A program made the translations under genes and the position numbers. This document shows, in pieces, positions 35,483-44,226 of a stretch of DNA of 64,000 bases. The notes beneath the pieces were generated by a model, which did not search any database, was not told where the DNA came from, and saw only the letters and a program-made list of their open reading frames with translations. How positions within the stretch are numbered: position 1 is the stretch's first letter; each line of letters opens with the position of its first letter. The DNA is taken from positions 744,001 through 808,000 of the forward strand of contig NC_018748.1 of the NCBI RefSeq assembly GCF_000263195.1, written 5' to 3'. Source of the stretch: Emticicia oligotrophica DSM 17448 (GTDB taxonomy: Bacteria > Bacteroidota > Bacteroidia > Cytophagales > Spirosomataceae).

Positions 35483-37720
35483 TTATCTCTTAACCCGAAC
35501 GACACTTGTGTATTGGCCTCTAATAACAATCTCTTGGCCATCAACTACAATTTTCACCGCCTTGTTGGCTGGATTGTGCCCCCAGTAGGCAGTATAAAGA
35601 ATATCATTACTATCATTATCTCGTTTTTTCATGACCAATGGGTAGCCTCTAATAAATGCTTCTGTTGGTAATTTATCATCTCCTGTTACTCCACGCCCAT
35701 CAGGCAATGTAATATCTGGATATTCAATTGGCGTATTAGCTTCTAGAATATCTTTATTCATACTCATGGCCCAAACACCAGCCATCAACCAATCAATATT
35801 TTTCTGTGATTGAAAAGGATAGCTTGAAAGCCTATCACCAAATCTATTTTCACGGTATTTCTCAACGTCTAAATCCATTCCTTTACTACCCCATAAATCA
35901 GGATTATCAACTTTTGTGTTAGGGTCACTCCATAAATCTATCCCATCGAGCCACATTCCCCAAACACCCCAGCTTTGCATCAAATCAGGTGGAACAATTG
36001 GTTTTATCTTGACCCTGATTACCTCACCATTAGAAGTACGATGCGTTTGCTCGCCCAATTGCCAATCTAGGGTCTCTACTTCGTGCCAAATATTAGCTAA
36101 GGCTTTTTTATTAGGTTCTATTTTCTTTGAAACTAAACCCTCGGTCATTAAATGATAAATCATACCTACATTACGAAGGTCATTACAATAATTACCCACT
36201 TGCGAAATGGTTACCGATTCCCTCACACTATTCCAAACATTTCGGGTAGGCAGATTAGGAAATGTACGATTATATGCCTCCCAACCACCGCCTTGCCATT
36301 TGAGCACATTCGAAAAGCCTTGTGTATCTTTTTCACCTTCCAATTTCGCTCTACTCATTCCTCTAGGATTCAAACTCCAAATAGCAAATTCACCCCTTGC
36401 TTTTTGTTGCTTGAGTTCTTGTAAAGCAAAACCAATTTTACCAATATTTTTGCTACTATTCCAAACGCCAATCGGTTCAAAATTTAGACTCAAATAACCA
36501 GTTTGTACGTTTGGTGCCACCACATTCGCAAAGTTTCTACGCAAAATATTCGCATCTACTCTATCGAGCCATTGATTCACCGCTTCTTCGGTTGTTGTAT
36601 ATGCTTTAGGACAACCTGCCTCATAAAGCCAAGAATCATAATCCATCCAAGATTTTTGGGCTGGATTGGGTGCATTAAGTAAGTAATTCACTCCTCTTTT
36701 AAAAGCTTTTTCGCCATTTATATCTGTTCCAGAAACATAGGAAAACTTTACAATTTTTCCTTTTGGAAGCGAAAATTCAGGGAAAGAGTCATAGAAATCT
36801 GGCAAAATACTTTCACTCACAAAACTGGATGGATTCCAATAATAAATGGCATTCCCAACTGTATCGGTGGCAGGACGTTTTCCCGGCACTGTAATATATT
36901 GTTGAAGCCAATTTTTGCTATTCCAATGCTTACCCTTTTCGGTATAAACTTCAATCACACTAAGGTCGAAGCCCGCTAATTCTGATACATCTAAATTTTG
37001 TAAGGACACAGTACTGGGCTTTTCACCTAAACCAATATAAAAACCTTTTTCGTAATTTCTATCATTCATAAATGGTCGATTCCAAAATTCATCACTTAAT
37101 CGACCATTGTTTACTGATAAACGAGAGAGAACCTCTTTTACTGAGCCATCAGCTCTTAAAAAATTGAATCCATCGCTTACTTTTGGAAAACCAGAAAATT
37201 TTACTTCAATATTTTTACCTCGACGAATCGAAGTAAGTAAAGGTGCTTGTGTTTGGGGCAAAGAGTTTGTTTTTTCCTGTGGAATTTTAGTTGTATTTTC
37301 TGCTTGCGGTAAACTCGAAGGTTTGGTAGCATTGGCATCAATGGCTTTCTGACCACACAAAATCATTATTGTGCCATCGGCGGCGGTTTGAGCTATACAA
37401 AATTTGGGTATTTCAAAACTTTTGGGCATTTCAAGGCCTCCATTGGCTGTTGGTTCGGCAAAATATTGGTAGTATTTTTTATAATCACTCACCACATCTC
37501 TACGGATAAGCATATTTGCTCCTCTTACCACAAAATTATCCATTTCTCCTTGAATCACATACATTTTATCTCCCGCCATCCACGCTCGCAATGGCTGGTT
37601 CGTGACCTGCCATTTCCCAATAATTTGTCCGTGACGTGGGCGTAATATTAAATTCCGAAATTGAGCCGAAGCCTCAAAAACGATTAAGAATAAGCAGAGA
37701 AAAGCCCCAATTTTTTTCAT
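35483..37720 (-). CDS. Large secreted protein of unknown function
   Basis: 745 residues from ATG 37720, which begins the signal peptide MKKIGAFLCLFLIVFEASAQ (an ATG at 37732 adds 4). No family was recognised. It is a Trp/Asp/Asn-rich beta-type protein with segments such as KWQVTNQPLRAWMAGDKMYV, RGKNIEVKFSGFPKVSDG, GFYIGLGEKPS and PIEYPDITLPDGRGVTGDDK. The end reads VDGQEIVIRGQYTSVVRVKR. It is divergent from an alpha-galactosidase, so a role in binding or processing a saccharide is plausible (inference). Confidence 0.78.
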   Translation of the reverse strand: MKKIGAFLCLFLIVFEASAQFRNLILRPRHGQIIGKWQVTNQPLRAWMAGDKMYVIQGEMDNFVVRGANMLIRRDVVSDYKKYYQYFAEPTANGGLEMPKSFEIPKFCIAQTAADGTIMILCGQKAIDANATKPSSLPQAENTTKIPQEKTNSLPQTQAPLLTSIRRGKNIEVKFSGFPKVSDGFNFLRADGSVKEVLSRLSVNNGRLSDEFWNRPFMNDRNYEKGFYIGLGEKPSTVSLQNLDVSELAGFDLSVIEVYTEKGKHWNSKNWLQQYITVPGKRPATDTVGNAIYYWNPSSFVSESILPDFYDSFPEFSLPKGKIVKFSYVSGTDINGEKAFKRGVNYLLNAPNPAQKSWMDYDSWLYEAGCPKAYTTTEEAVNQWLDRVDANILRRNFANVVAPNVQTGYLSLNFEPIGVWNSSKNIGKIGFALQELKQQKARGEFAIWSLNPRGMSRAKLEGEKDTQGFSNVLKWQGGGWEAYNRTFPNLPTRNVWNSVRESVTISQVGNYCNDLRNVGMIYHLMTEGLVSKKIEPNKKALANIWHEVETLDWQLGEQTHRTSNGEVIRVKIKPIVPPDLMQSWGVWGMWLDGIDLWSDPNTKVDNPDLWGSKGMDLDVEKYRENRFGDRLSSYPFQSQKNIDWLMAGVWAMSMNKDILEANTPIEYPDITLPDGRGVTGDDKLPTEAFIRGYPLVMKKRDNDSNDILYTAYWGHNPANKAVKIVVDGQEIVIRGQYTSVVRVKR

Positions 37721-37837
37721 TGAAAATATCATTTGTAATAAATATCAAAGTTATGAACTTTCAACGAAAACAAACCGAATTCTATTGGCAAAGGCTTTTA
37801 TGAATGATTTACATCGAAGCTCAATTTTTTTTTTCTG

Positions 37838-37845
37838 TATATTTG
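37838..37845 (+). promoter_or_regulatory. Likely -7 element for the alpha-galactosidase
   Basis: TATATTTG is an exact TAnnTTTG match, 28 bp before ATG 37874. No clear -33 TTG lies at the right spacing. Confidence 0.45.
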
Positions 37846-37873
37846 GGGCTAACTTCTTAATCTTTCAACCTTC

Positions 37874-40075
37874 ATGAAGAAAACGCTTTACCTTATTTTA
37901 TTTTGGATTAGTTTTTACCCTTTATTGGCTCAGACGCCACAAAGCATCATTCCAATAGAAACAAATGATAATGCTCTTGTACTTCACATTGATAAAGATA
38001 ATCGTGTAGGTGTGATTTATTTCGGCAAAAAAATCAGTCAAAATGCTGAATATGAAACCCTTGCAAAATCGTTGAAATACAAAGATGATAATGCTGGAAT
38101 TTATAATTCGATTTATACACCCAGCGGAACTTGGAGTTTGGTAGAATCTGCACTAGAAATCTTACATGCAGATGGCAATACTTCAACTGAGTTGAAATTT
38201 GTGAGCCATAATATTGAAAAGATTGATGCCAATGTTACGCAAACAAATATCGTTCTCCGAGACCCAGTTTATGAAACTCAAGTAACTCTTTCTTTTAAAA
38301 GTTATTCCAAAGAAAATATTATTGAGCAGTGGAGTACGATTAAAAACCAAGAAAAAAATACGATAACACTAAAAAAATATGCTTCGGCCAATCTGTATTT
38401 CATTGCTAAAGACTATTACTTACATCATTATCACGGAAGCTGGGCGAGAGAAATGAAACCCGAAGACACTAAGTTAACAGCGGGCATCAAAACGCTTGAT
38501 TCTAAACTTGGTACAAGAGCCAATTTATATCAGCCGCCAACCTTTATGCTTTCATTCGATCGCCAAGCGACCGAAGATGAAGGGAAAGTTTTACTGGGCA
38601 CTTTAGCTTGGTCTGGAAATTTCAAGATAGATTTTGAAAAAGACTCTTATCGAAATCTCCGACTCATCGCTGGTATAAATCCTCATGCTTCAGCGTATTC
38701 ATTGGCAGCGAATCAAGAATTCCAAACACCTTCGTTTATTTATACGTATTCAGAAAATGGCAAAGGTGAGGCCAGCAAAAATATGCACAATTGGGCAAGA
38801 AAATATAGAATTTTAGATGGTCAAGGTTCAAGGCTCACCCTTCTCAACAACTGGGAAGCGACTTATTTTGATTTCGATGAAAACAAACTTACCGGTTTGT
38901 TTAAAGGTGCGAAAGATTTAGGCGTCGATATGTTTTTGTTGGATGATGGTTGGTTCGCTAATAAATACCCTCGAAATGGCGACAATGCAGGTTTAGGCGA
39001 TTGGCAAGAAAACAAGAAAAAACTACCTAATGGCATAGGATATTTGGTAAAAGAAGCCACCAAAGCTGGCGTAAAATTTGGGATTTGGGTAGAACCCGAA
39101 ATGGTTAATCCAAAATCAGAATTATATGAAAAACACCTCGATTGGGTAATTCGTGAGCCAAACAGACCAGAAACATATTTCCGTAATCAACTTCCACTCG
39201 ATTTATCTAACCCTGATGTACAAGATTATGTATTTGGTGTACTAGACAATCTTTTTACCAAAAATCCTGAATTAGCTTTTATCAAATGGGATTGCAACGC
39301 TGTAACTTATAATGCACATTCAATGTATTTAGAGAAGGCGAAACTCCCGCAATCTCATTTATACGTTGAATATGTACGTGGTCTTTACAAAGTTCTTCAA
39401 CGTATTCGAGCTAAATATCCAAAAGTACCTATGATGCTTTGCTCTGGTGGAGGTGGTCGTGTTGATTATGAAGCTTTAAAATATTTTACCGAATTTTGGG
39501 TTTCAGATAATACGGACCCGATGGAACGCATTTTTATGCAATGGGAATATTCTTACTACTACCCAGCTATTGCCCAGTGCAATCATATAACTGATTGGAG
39601 CAACGTAGGAATCAAATTTCGTACAGATGTGGCCATGATGGGCAAAATGGGGTACGATATCGTGGTAAGCAAATTAGATGAAAAAGAACTGGTATTCAGT
39701 CAAAATGCTCTAAAAAACTATAATAATCTTAAAGAAATCATTTGGCATGGCGATATGTATAGATTAGTCAATCCATTTGAAAATCAGATGGCCTCTGTAC
39801 AATACGTAAATGAGCAAAAAGACCACGCCGTTATGTTTAATTATTTAGTAGATAATCGTTATGACCTAACATCACTTCTATCGACTACTAAACTCAAAGG
39901 TCTTGATGCCAAGAAAAAATACAAAATCAAAGAAATAAATATTTACCCCGGCACAAAATCTACCATTAATGAAGAAATCATTTATTCGGGCGATTATCTA
40001 ATGACAATCGGAATCAATCCAAACCTTTCTAATCGCCGAACCAGTGTTGTACTCGAAATCAATGAAGTAAAATAA
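37874..40075 (+). CDS. Secreted GH36 alpha-galactosidase
   Basis: 733 residues with signal peptide (MKKTLYLILFWISFYPLLAQ). The GH36 core is clear: LLDDGWFANKYPRNGDNAGL (about residues 355-374), FGIWVEPEMVNPKSELYEKH, the nucleophile Asp473 in FIKWDCNAV and the acid/base Asp545 in SDNTDPMERI. An N-terminal beta-sandwich and a C-terminal beta domain fit the family. It removes alpha-galactosyl units from oligosaccharides. It is divergent from the large secreted unknown protein, possibly a shared locus for a galactose-bearing glycan. Confidence 0.95.
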   Translation: MKKTLYLILFWISFYPLLAQTPQSIIPIETNDNALVLHIDKDNRVGVIYFGKKISQNAEYETLAKSLKYKDDNAGIYNSIYTPSGTWSLVESALEILHADGNTSTELKFVSHNIEKIDANVTQTNIVLRDPVYETQVTLSFKSYSKENIIEQWSTIKNQEKNTITLKKYASANLYFIAKDYYLHHYHGSWAREMKPEDTKLTAGIKTLDSKLGTRANLYQPPTFMLSFDRQATEDEGKVLLGTLAWSGNFKIDFEKDSYRNLRLIAGINPHASAYSLAANQEFQTPSFIYTYSENGKGEASKNMHNWARKYRILDGQGSRLTLLNNWEATYFDFDENKLTGLFKGAKDLGVDMFLLDDGWFANKYPRNGDNAGLGDWQENKKKLPNGIGYLVKEATKAGVKFGIWVEPEMVNPKSELYEKHLDWVIREPNRPETYFRNQLPLDLSNPDVQDYVFGVLDNLFTKNPELAFIKWDCNAVTYNAHSMYLEKAKLPQSHLYVEYVRGLYKVLQRIRAKYPKVPMMLCSGGGGRVDYEALKYFTEFWVSDNTDPMERIFMQWEYSYYYPAIAQCNHITDWSNVGIKFRTDVAMMGKMGYDIVVSKLDEKELVFSQNALKNYNNLKEIIWHGDMYRLVNPFENQMASVQYVNEQKDHAVMFNYLVDNRYDLTSLLSTTKLKGLDAKKKYKIKEINIYPGTKSTINEEIIYSGDYLMTIGINPNLSNRRTSVVLEINEVK

Positions 40076-40107
40076 TACTATAATTCCTTTTGATTTTTTT
40101 CGTTTTT

Positions 40108-40142
40108 ACAAATGCCACTTTCCTCGGGTTAGTGGTATTTGT
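40108..40142 (+). terminator. Hairpin after the alpha-galactosidase
   Basis: 12-bp stem with one G-U pair (40108-40119 with 40131-40142) and an 11-nt loop. The T-run after it is weak. Confidence 0.45.
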
Positions 40143-40168
40143 GCTTATTAATCTTTATTAATTTAGAC

Positions 40169-40197
40169 TTGTATGTATCTTTTTGGTCGTATTTTTG
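40169..40197 (+). promoter_or_regulatory. Bacteroidota-type promoter for the PorP/SprF gene
   Basis: TTG at 40169-40171, 18-bp spacer and TATTTTTG at 40190-40197, about 85 bp before ATG 40283. Confidence 0.6.
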
Positions 40198-40282
40198 TCT
40201 GATTCATTTAAGTTAAAATCAACATTTCAGTAAAAATTAACATTCATTTAGCAATAAAGAAGTACTTATAAAACACTACTAC

Positions 40283-41185
40283 ATGAAAAAATACTTATTC
40301 ATCGCTTTAATGGCTTTGACTAGCTTCGTACAAGCACAAACACTTTTAGAAGACCAATTCCACTTCAATTTCTTGGCATTAAACCCAGCTTTTGCAGGAG
40401 CGAAAGGAGCATTTGGCATGAACGCCATGTTGGGAAATCAATTTAATGGCACTATCCGCCCTCAACAAATATATCAACTTTTTTCAACCGATGGCCTCAT
40501 TCAACAAGGAAATGGAGGCTTAGCATTACAGGCATACAATAGTAATATTGCGGGCTTCAATAATTCAGGTGTAAAGGTAGATTATGCTTACCGCAAACAA
40601 TTTGGCGATTTGTTTTCGGCAGCTATTGGTGCAGATGCAGGGTTTATTTACCAACCAACCCTTATTTCGGGTTTAGGAATCAAACAAATGTATCCGTATG
40701 CGGGTGTAGGTGGTTTGTTGAGTGCTAAACATTTTTATGTTAGCCTTTCAAAACCCGTCCTTTTTATCAATGACGAAGGACTTTTCAATAGTAAAAAACC
40801 TTTTTACTCAATGCTTGGTTTATCATTAGGTGAATACGATGGCATTATGTTTAACACCAGTGCTTTGATAGAAAGCAATAAGGGTGTGGGTAATAATTTT
40901 TATCTAACGGGTAAAGCTTGGTTTGCTCGTAAGTTTGGTTTGGGTATTGTATATAGGTCGCAAGAGCTTTTAAATTTCAACTCTCGTGTCAATAAAATTA
41001 TTCCAATGGCCGAATATCAAGTTTCTGATGCAATCCGTTTGGGAGCTTCGTATGATGCCAAACCCATTAATTATTACATAGGCACAGCATCTAGTAATTT
41101 TCAACAAAGAGGTATTTTACAAATTTATTTTCGCTATGAAGGAAGAGGTGATGAACGCAACGAAAACCGTCTGAAATACTACTAA
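40283..41185 (+). CDS. PorP/SprF family type IX secretion/gliding membrane protein
   Basis: 300 residues with signal peptide (MKKYLFIALMALTSFVQAQ). The family opening is seen: DQFHFNFLALNPAFAGAKG (residues about 24-42), followed by NGTIRPQQIYQLFSTDG. It is an outer-membrane beta barrel related to SprF/PorP, which works with SprB-like adhesins or the type IX secretion system. It lies alone upstream of the OGDH operon. There is no CTD-bearing adhesin in this window for it to serve. Confidence 0.9.
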   Translation: MKKYLFIALMALTSFVQAQTLLEDQFHFNFLALNPAFAGAKGAFGMNAMLGNQFNGTIRPQQIYQLFSTDGLIQQGNGGLALQAYNSNIAGFNNSGVKVDYAYRKQFGDLFSAAIGADAGFIYQPTLISGLGIKQMYPYAGVGGLLSAKHFYVSLSKPVLFINDEGLFNSKKPFYSMLGLSLGEYDGIMFNTSALIESNKGVGNNFYLTGKAWFARKFGLGIVYRSQELLNFNSRVNKIIPMAEYQVSDAIRLGASYDAKPINYYIGTASSNFQQRGILQIYFRYEGRGDERNENRLKYY

Positions 41186-41325
41186 AAATACGCTTAAAGT
41201 CTCTATATGTAGTTAAATTTTCAAAAATTGCACAATTCCAATAAATTATTTACCATAAATAATCGAGCATTTATTTATCTATTTGAATTTTGCAAAAAAA
41301 ATGTTACATTATAGAATACGTACTG

Positions 41326-41333
41326 TAACTTTG
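41326..41333 (+). promoter_or_regulatory. Likely -7 element for sucA
   Basis: TAACTTTG is an exact TAnnTTTG match, 45 bp before ATG 41379. The -33 site is not a clean TTG (ATGTTAC at about 41301-41307). Confidence 0.5.
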
Positions 41334-41378
41334 CGAAGTTTATAAAGTTAATTCATTTTCGATATATACCATAGTTCA

Positions 41379-44159
41379 ATGGACCAATTTTCATACATAG
41401 CCAATGCCGATGTAGCAGCATTGGACGCTCTTTATCAACAGTACAAAGAAAATCCAACATCAGTTGACGAAAGCTGGCAAAACTTCTTCAAGGGTTTTGA
41501 GTTCAACCAAACATTTAACGGTTCTGGTGTTTCTTCCAATGGAACAAGTACGGCTCGCCCAGTAAGTGCAGAGCATACCCGCAAAGAAATGGAGGTAGTT
41601 CACTTAATTCGTGGATACCGCTCTCGTGGGCACCTACTTTCAAGTACCAACCCAATTGGTGGCCGTAAAGACCGTCAACCAATGCTTGATCTTGCTGACT
41701 TTAACTTATCAGAAACAGACCTCGATACCGTATTTGAAGCAGGTATTGAACTTTTTGGTGAACCAGCAACGCTACGTAAAATTGTTGACGCTCTCAAAAA
41801 AGTATATCTTGGAAAAATAGGTTTTGAATATTTATACATCAGAGATAGAAAAGCGAAAAACTGGTTACGTAAGAAAATTGAAAACGAATACTTGTATTTC
41901 GACCCAACTCGTGAACAAAAACTTCGCATTTTCGAGAAATTGAACGAAGCGGTAAATTTCGAAAACTTCATTCACACAAAATTCTTAGGTAAAAAGCGTT
42001 TCTCGCTCGAAGGTGGCGAGTCAACCATTCCTGCTCTTGATATTGCTATCAACCGTGGTGCTGAATTAGGGGTTGAAGAAGTTGTAATCGGTATGGCTCA
42101 CCGTGGACGTTTGAATGTGTTGACAAACATCATGCAAAAGCCTTATGAGCAAGTATTTAATGAATTTGAAGAAAACGTAACGCTTGAATCATACAGCGAT
42201 GGTGACGTGAAGTATCACATGGGCTACACCAGCCAAGTGGAAACACCAGAAGGACACCGTGTAAGTTTGAAACTCATGGCGAACCCTTCGCACTTAGAGG
42301 CGGTAAACCCAGTTGTGGTGGGTTACGCACGTGCCAGAGCCGATGCTCACTTCGAGAAAGCGGCCGTAAAACCAAACGACCGTGATGATATTTACGACAA
42401 AGTATTACCAATCTTGATTCACGGCGATGCAGCGGTAGCAGGTCAGGGTATCGTATATGAAGTAACCCAAATGTCGAATCTTCCTGCCTACTATACAGGG
42501 GGAACGCTTCATTTTGTAATCAATAACCAAGTAGGTTTCACAACTGATTTTGATGATGCTCGTTCAGCAATATATTGTTCAGACATCGCCAAAATCATTG
42601 ATGCTCCAATCTTCCACGTAAACGGCGACGACCCAGAAGCAGTTGTGTACGCTATGAAATTGGCTACTGAATTCCGTCAAGAATTCAACCGTGATGTTTT
42701 TGTTGATATGGTTTGTTACCGTAAATACGGCCATAATGAGTCAGACGAACCACGTATGACACAGCCGACGATGTACAAAACCATCGACGCTCACGCCAAC
42801 CCACGTGAAATCTATTTAAAAGAGTTGATGACCCGTGGTGAAGCTGATAGCCAATTTGCCGAAGAAATGAAGAAAAGTTTCGAGGGCGAATTACAAGACC
42901 TTTTGGCGAAGGTAAAGCAAAAACAATTGCCTTACCAAAAACCAAAACTAGAAGAGGCTTGGGCAAAACTTCGTCGTTCAGTTCCAGAAGATTTCGACCA
43001 GTCGCCTGCAACGGGTATTTCGCAAGAAGTAATCGAAAAAGTTGGAAAAGCTCTCTCAAATGTTCCTGCTGACTTCAAGCCATTAAAGCAAATCGAAAAG
43101 ATTTTAGATGAAAGAAAAGCAATCTTTGCTCAAGAAAAACCATTCAACTGGTCAGTGGGTGAATTAATGGCTTACGGTTCAATTCTAAATGAAGGAAAAT
43201 TCGTTCGTTTCACAGGTCAAGACGTTCAACGTGGTACATTTACTCACCGCCACGCCGTATTACACGATTCTGAAACTAACAAAAACTATAATAACTTAGC
43301 TCATTTGGGCGAAGGACAAGGCAAATTCGAGATTTATAACTCATTATTATCAGAATATGGTGTAATGGGCTTCGAATATGGATACGCAATGGCTAACCCA
43401 GATGCTCTTGTTATTTGGGAAGCACAATTCGGTGATTTTGCTAATGGTGCTCAAACCATGATTGACCAGTTCATTTCGGCAGCAGAATCGAAATGGAACT
43501 CAATGAATGGTTTGGTGCTTTTATTACCTCACGGCTACGAAGGTCAAGGACCTGAGCATTCAAATGCTCGTCCAGAACGTTTCTTGCAATTAGCTGCTGA
43601 ATACAATATGTACGTTTGTACTTGTACTACGCCAGCTAATATCTTCCACATGTTGCGTCGTCAGTTGGCAGTTCCTTTCCGCAAGCCTTGTGTTCATTTA
43701 TCTCCAAAATCAATGTTGCGTCACCCATTGGCGGTTTCACCGATGAGCGATTTTGCCGAAGGTACATCATTCCAAGAAGTAATTGGCGATAAATACGCTG
43801 ACCCTAAAAAGGTAAAACGTGTATTACTTTGCAGTGGTAAAGTTTACTACGATTTACTGGATAAGCAACAAAAAGAAGGCCGTTCAGATGTAGCTATAAT
43901 AAGAGTTGAGCAATTACACCCATTTCCTAAAAAGCAATTAAACGCTGAATTGGCTAAATACAAGAAACCAGAAATCATTTGGGTTCAAGAAGAACCTGAA
44001 AACATGGGTTATTGGTCGTTTATCTTACGTGAATTCCCTGAAATCGGCTTAAGTAATGTTGTGGCTCGTAAATCAAGTGCTTCACCAGCAACTGGCTTCA
44101 CTAAAGTTCATGCAAAAGAACAAGCCGACATCATTGAAAGAGCATTTGCAGCAAAATAA
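41379..44159 (+). CDS. sucA: 2-oxoglutarate dehydrogenase E1 component
   Basis: 926 residues, the family's usual length. The N-terminal peripheral-subunit-binding segment (YIANADVAALDALYQQYKEN...WQNFFKGF) is seen. The ThDP domain includes IGMAHRGRLNVLTNIMQKP, LIHGDAAVAGQGIVYE and NNQVGFTTDFDDARS; the C-terminal pyrimidine-domain end carries LLPHGYEGQGPEHSNARPER. It decarboxylates 2-oxoglutarate to feed the TCA cycle. E2 follows after 67 bp, then accessory genes, then E3. Confidence 0.96.
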   Translation: MDQFSYIANADVAALDALYQQYKENPTSVDESWQNFFKGFEFNQTFNGSGVSSNGTSTARPVSAEHTRKEMEVVHLIRGYRSRGHLLSSTNPIGGRKDRQPMLDLADFNLSETDLDTVFEAGIELFGEPATLRKIVDALKKVYLGKIGFEYLYIRDRKAKNWLRKKIENEYLYFDPTREQKLRIFEKLNEAVNFENFIHTKFLGKKRFSLEGGESTIPALDIAINRGAELGVEEVVIGMAHRGRLNVLTNIMQKPYEQVFNEFEENVTLESYSDGDVKYHMGYTSQVETPEGHRVSLKLMANPSHLEAVNPVVVGYARARADAHFEKAAVKPNDRDDIYDKVLPILIHGDAAVAGQGIVYEVTQMSNLPAYYTGGTLHFVINNQVGFTTDFDDARSAIYCSDIAKIIDAPIFHVNGDDPEAVVYAMKLATEFRQEFNRDVFVDMVCYRKYGHNESDEPRMTQPTMYKTIDAHANPREIYLKELMTRGEADSQFAEEMKKSFEGELQDLLAKVKQKQLPYQKPKLEEAWAKLRRSVPEDFDQSPATGISQEVIEKVGKALSNVPADFKPLKQIEKILDERKAIFAQEKPFNWSVGELMAYGSILNEGKFVRFTGQDVQRGTFTHRHAVLHDSETNKNYNNLAHLGEGQGKFEIYNSLLSEYGVMGFEYGYAMANPDALVIWEAQFGDFANGAQTMIDQFISAAESKWNSMNGLVLLLPHGYEGQGPEHSNARPERFLQLAAEYNMYVCTCTTPANIFHMLRRQLAVPFRKPCVHLSPKSMLRHPLAVSPMSDFAEGTSFQEVIGDKYADPKKVKRVLLCSGKVYYDLLDKQQKEGRSDVAIIRVEQLHPFPKKQLNAELAKYKKPEIIWVQEEPENMGYWSFILREFPEIGLSNVVARKSSASPATGFTKVHAKEQADIIERAFAAK

Positions 44160-44226
44160 AACCAAAGAAACTAAGTTAGCCTTAGTAATTGTTGAGATAA
44201 AATAAAAGAAGAAAAATAGATTCATC

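Noticed and set aside
40108-40142. Strong terminator for the alpha-galactosidase
   Set aside because: The stem is good, but the T-run is weak; kept only as a low-confidence terminator.
42685-43059. 124-codon open frame on the minus strand in sucA
   Set aside because: It is a shadow of the E1 reading frame; its Arg/Leu-rich product has no features.
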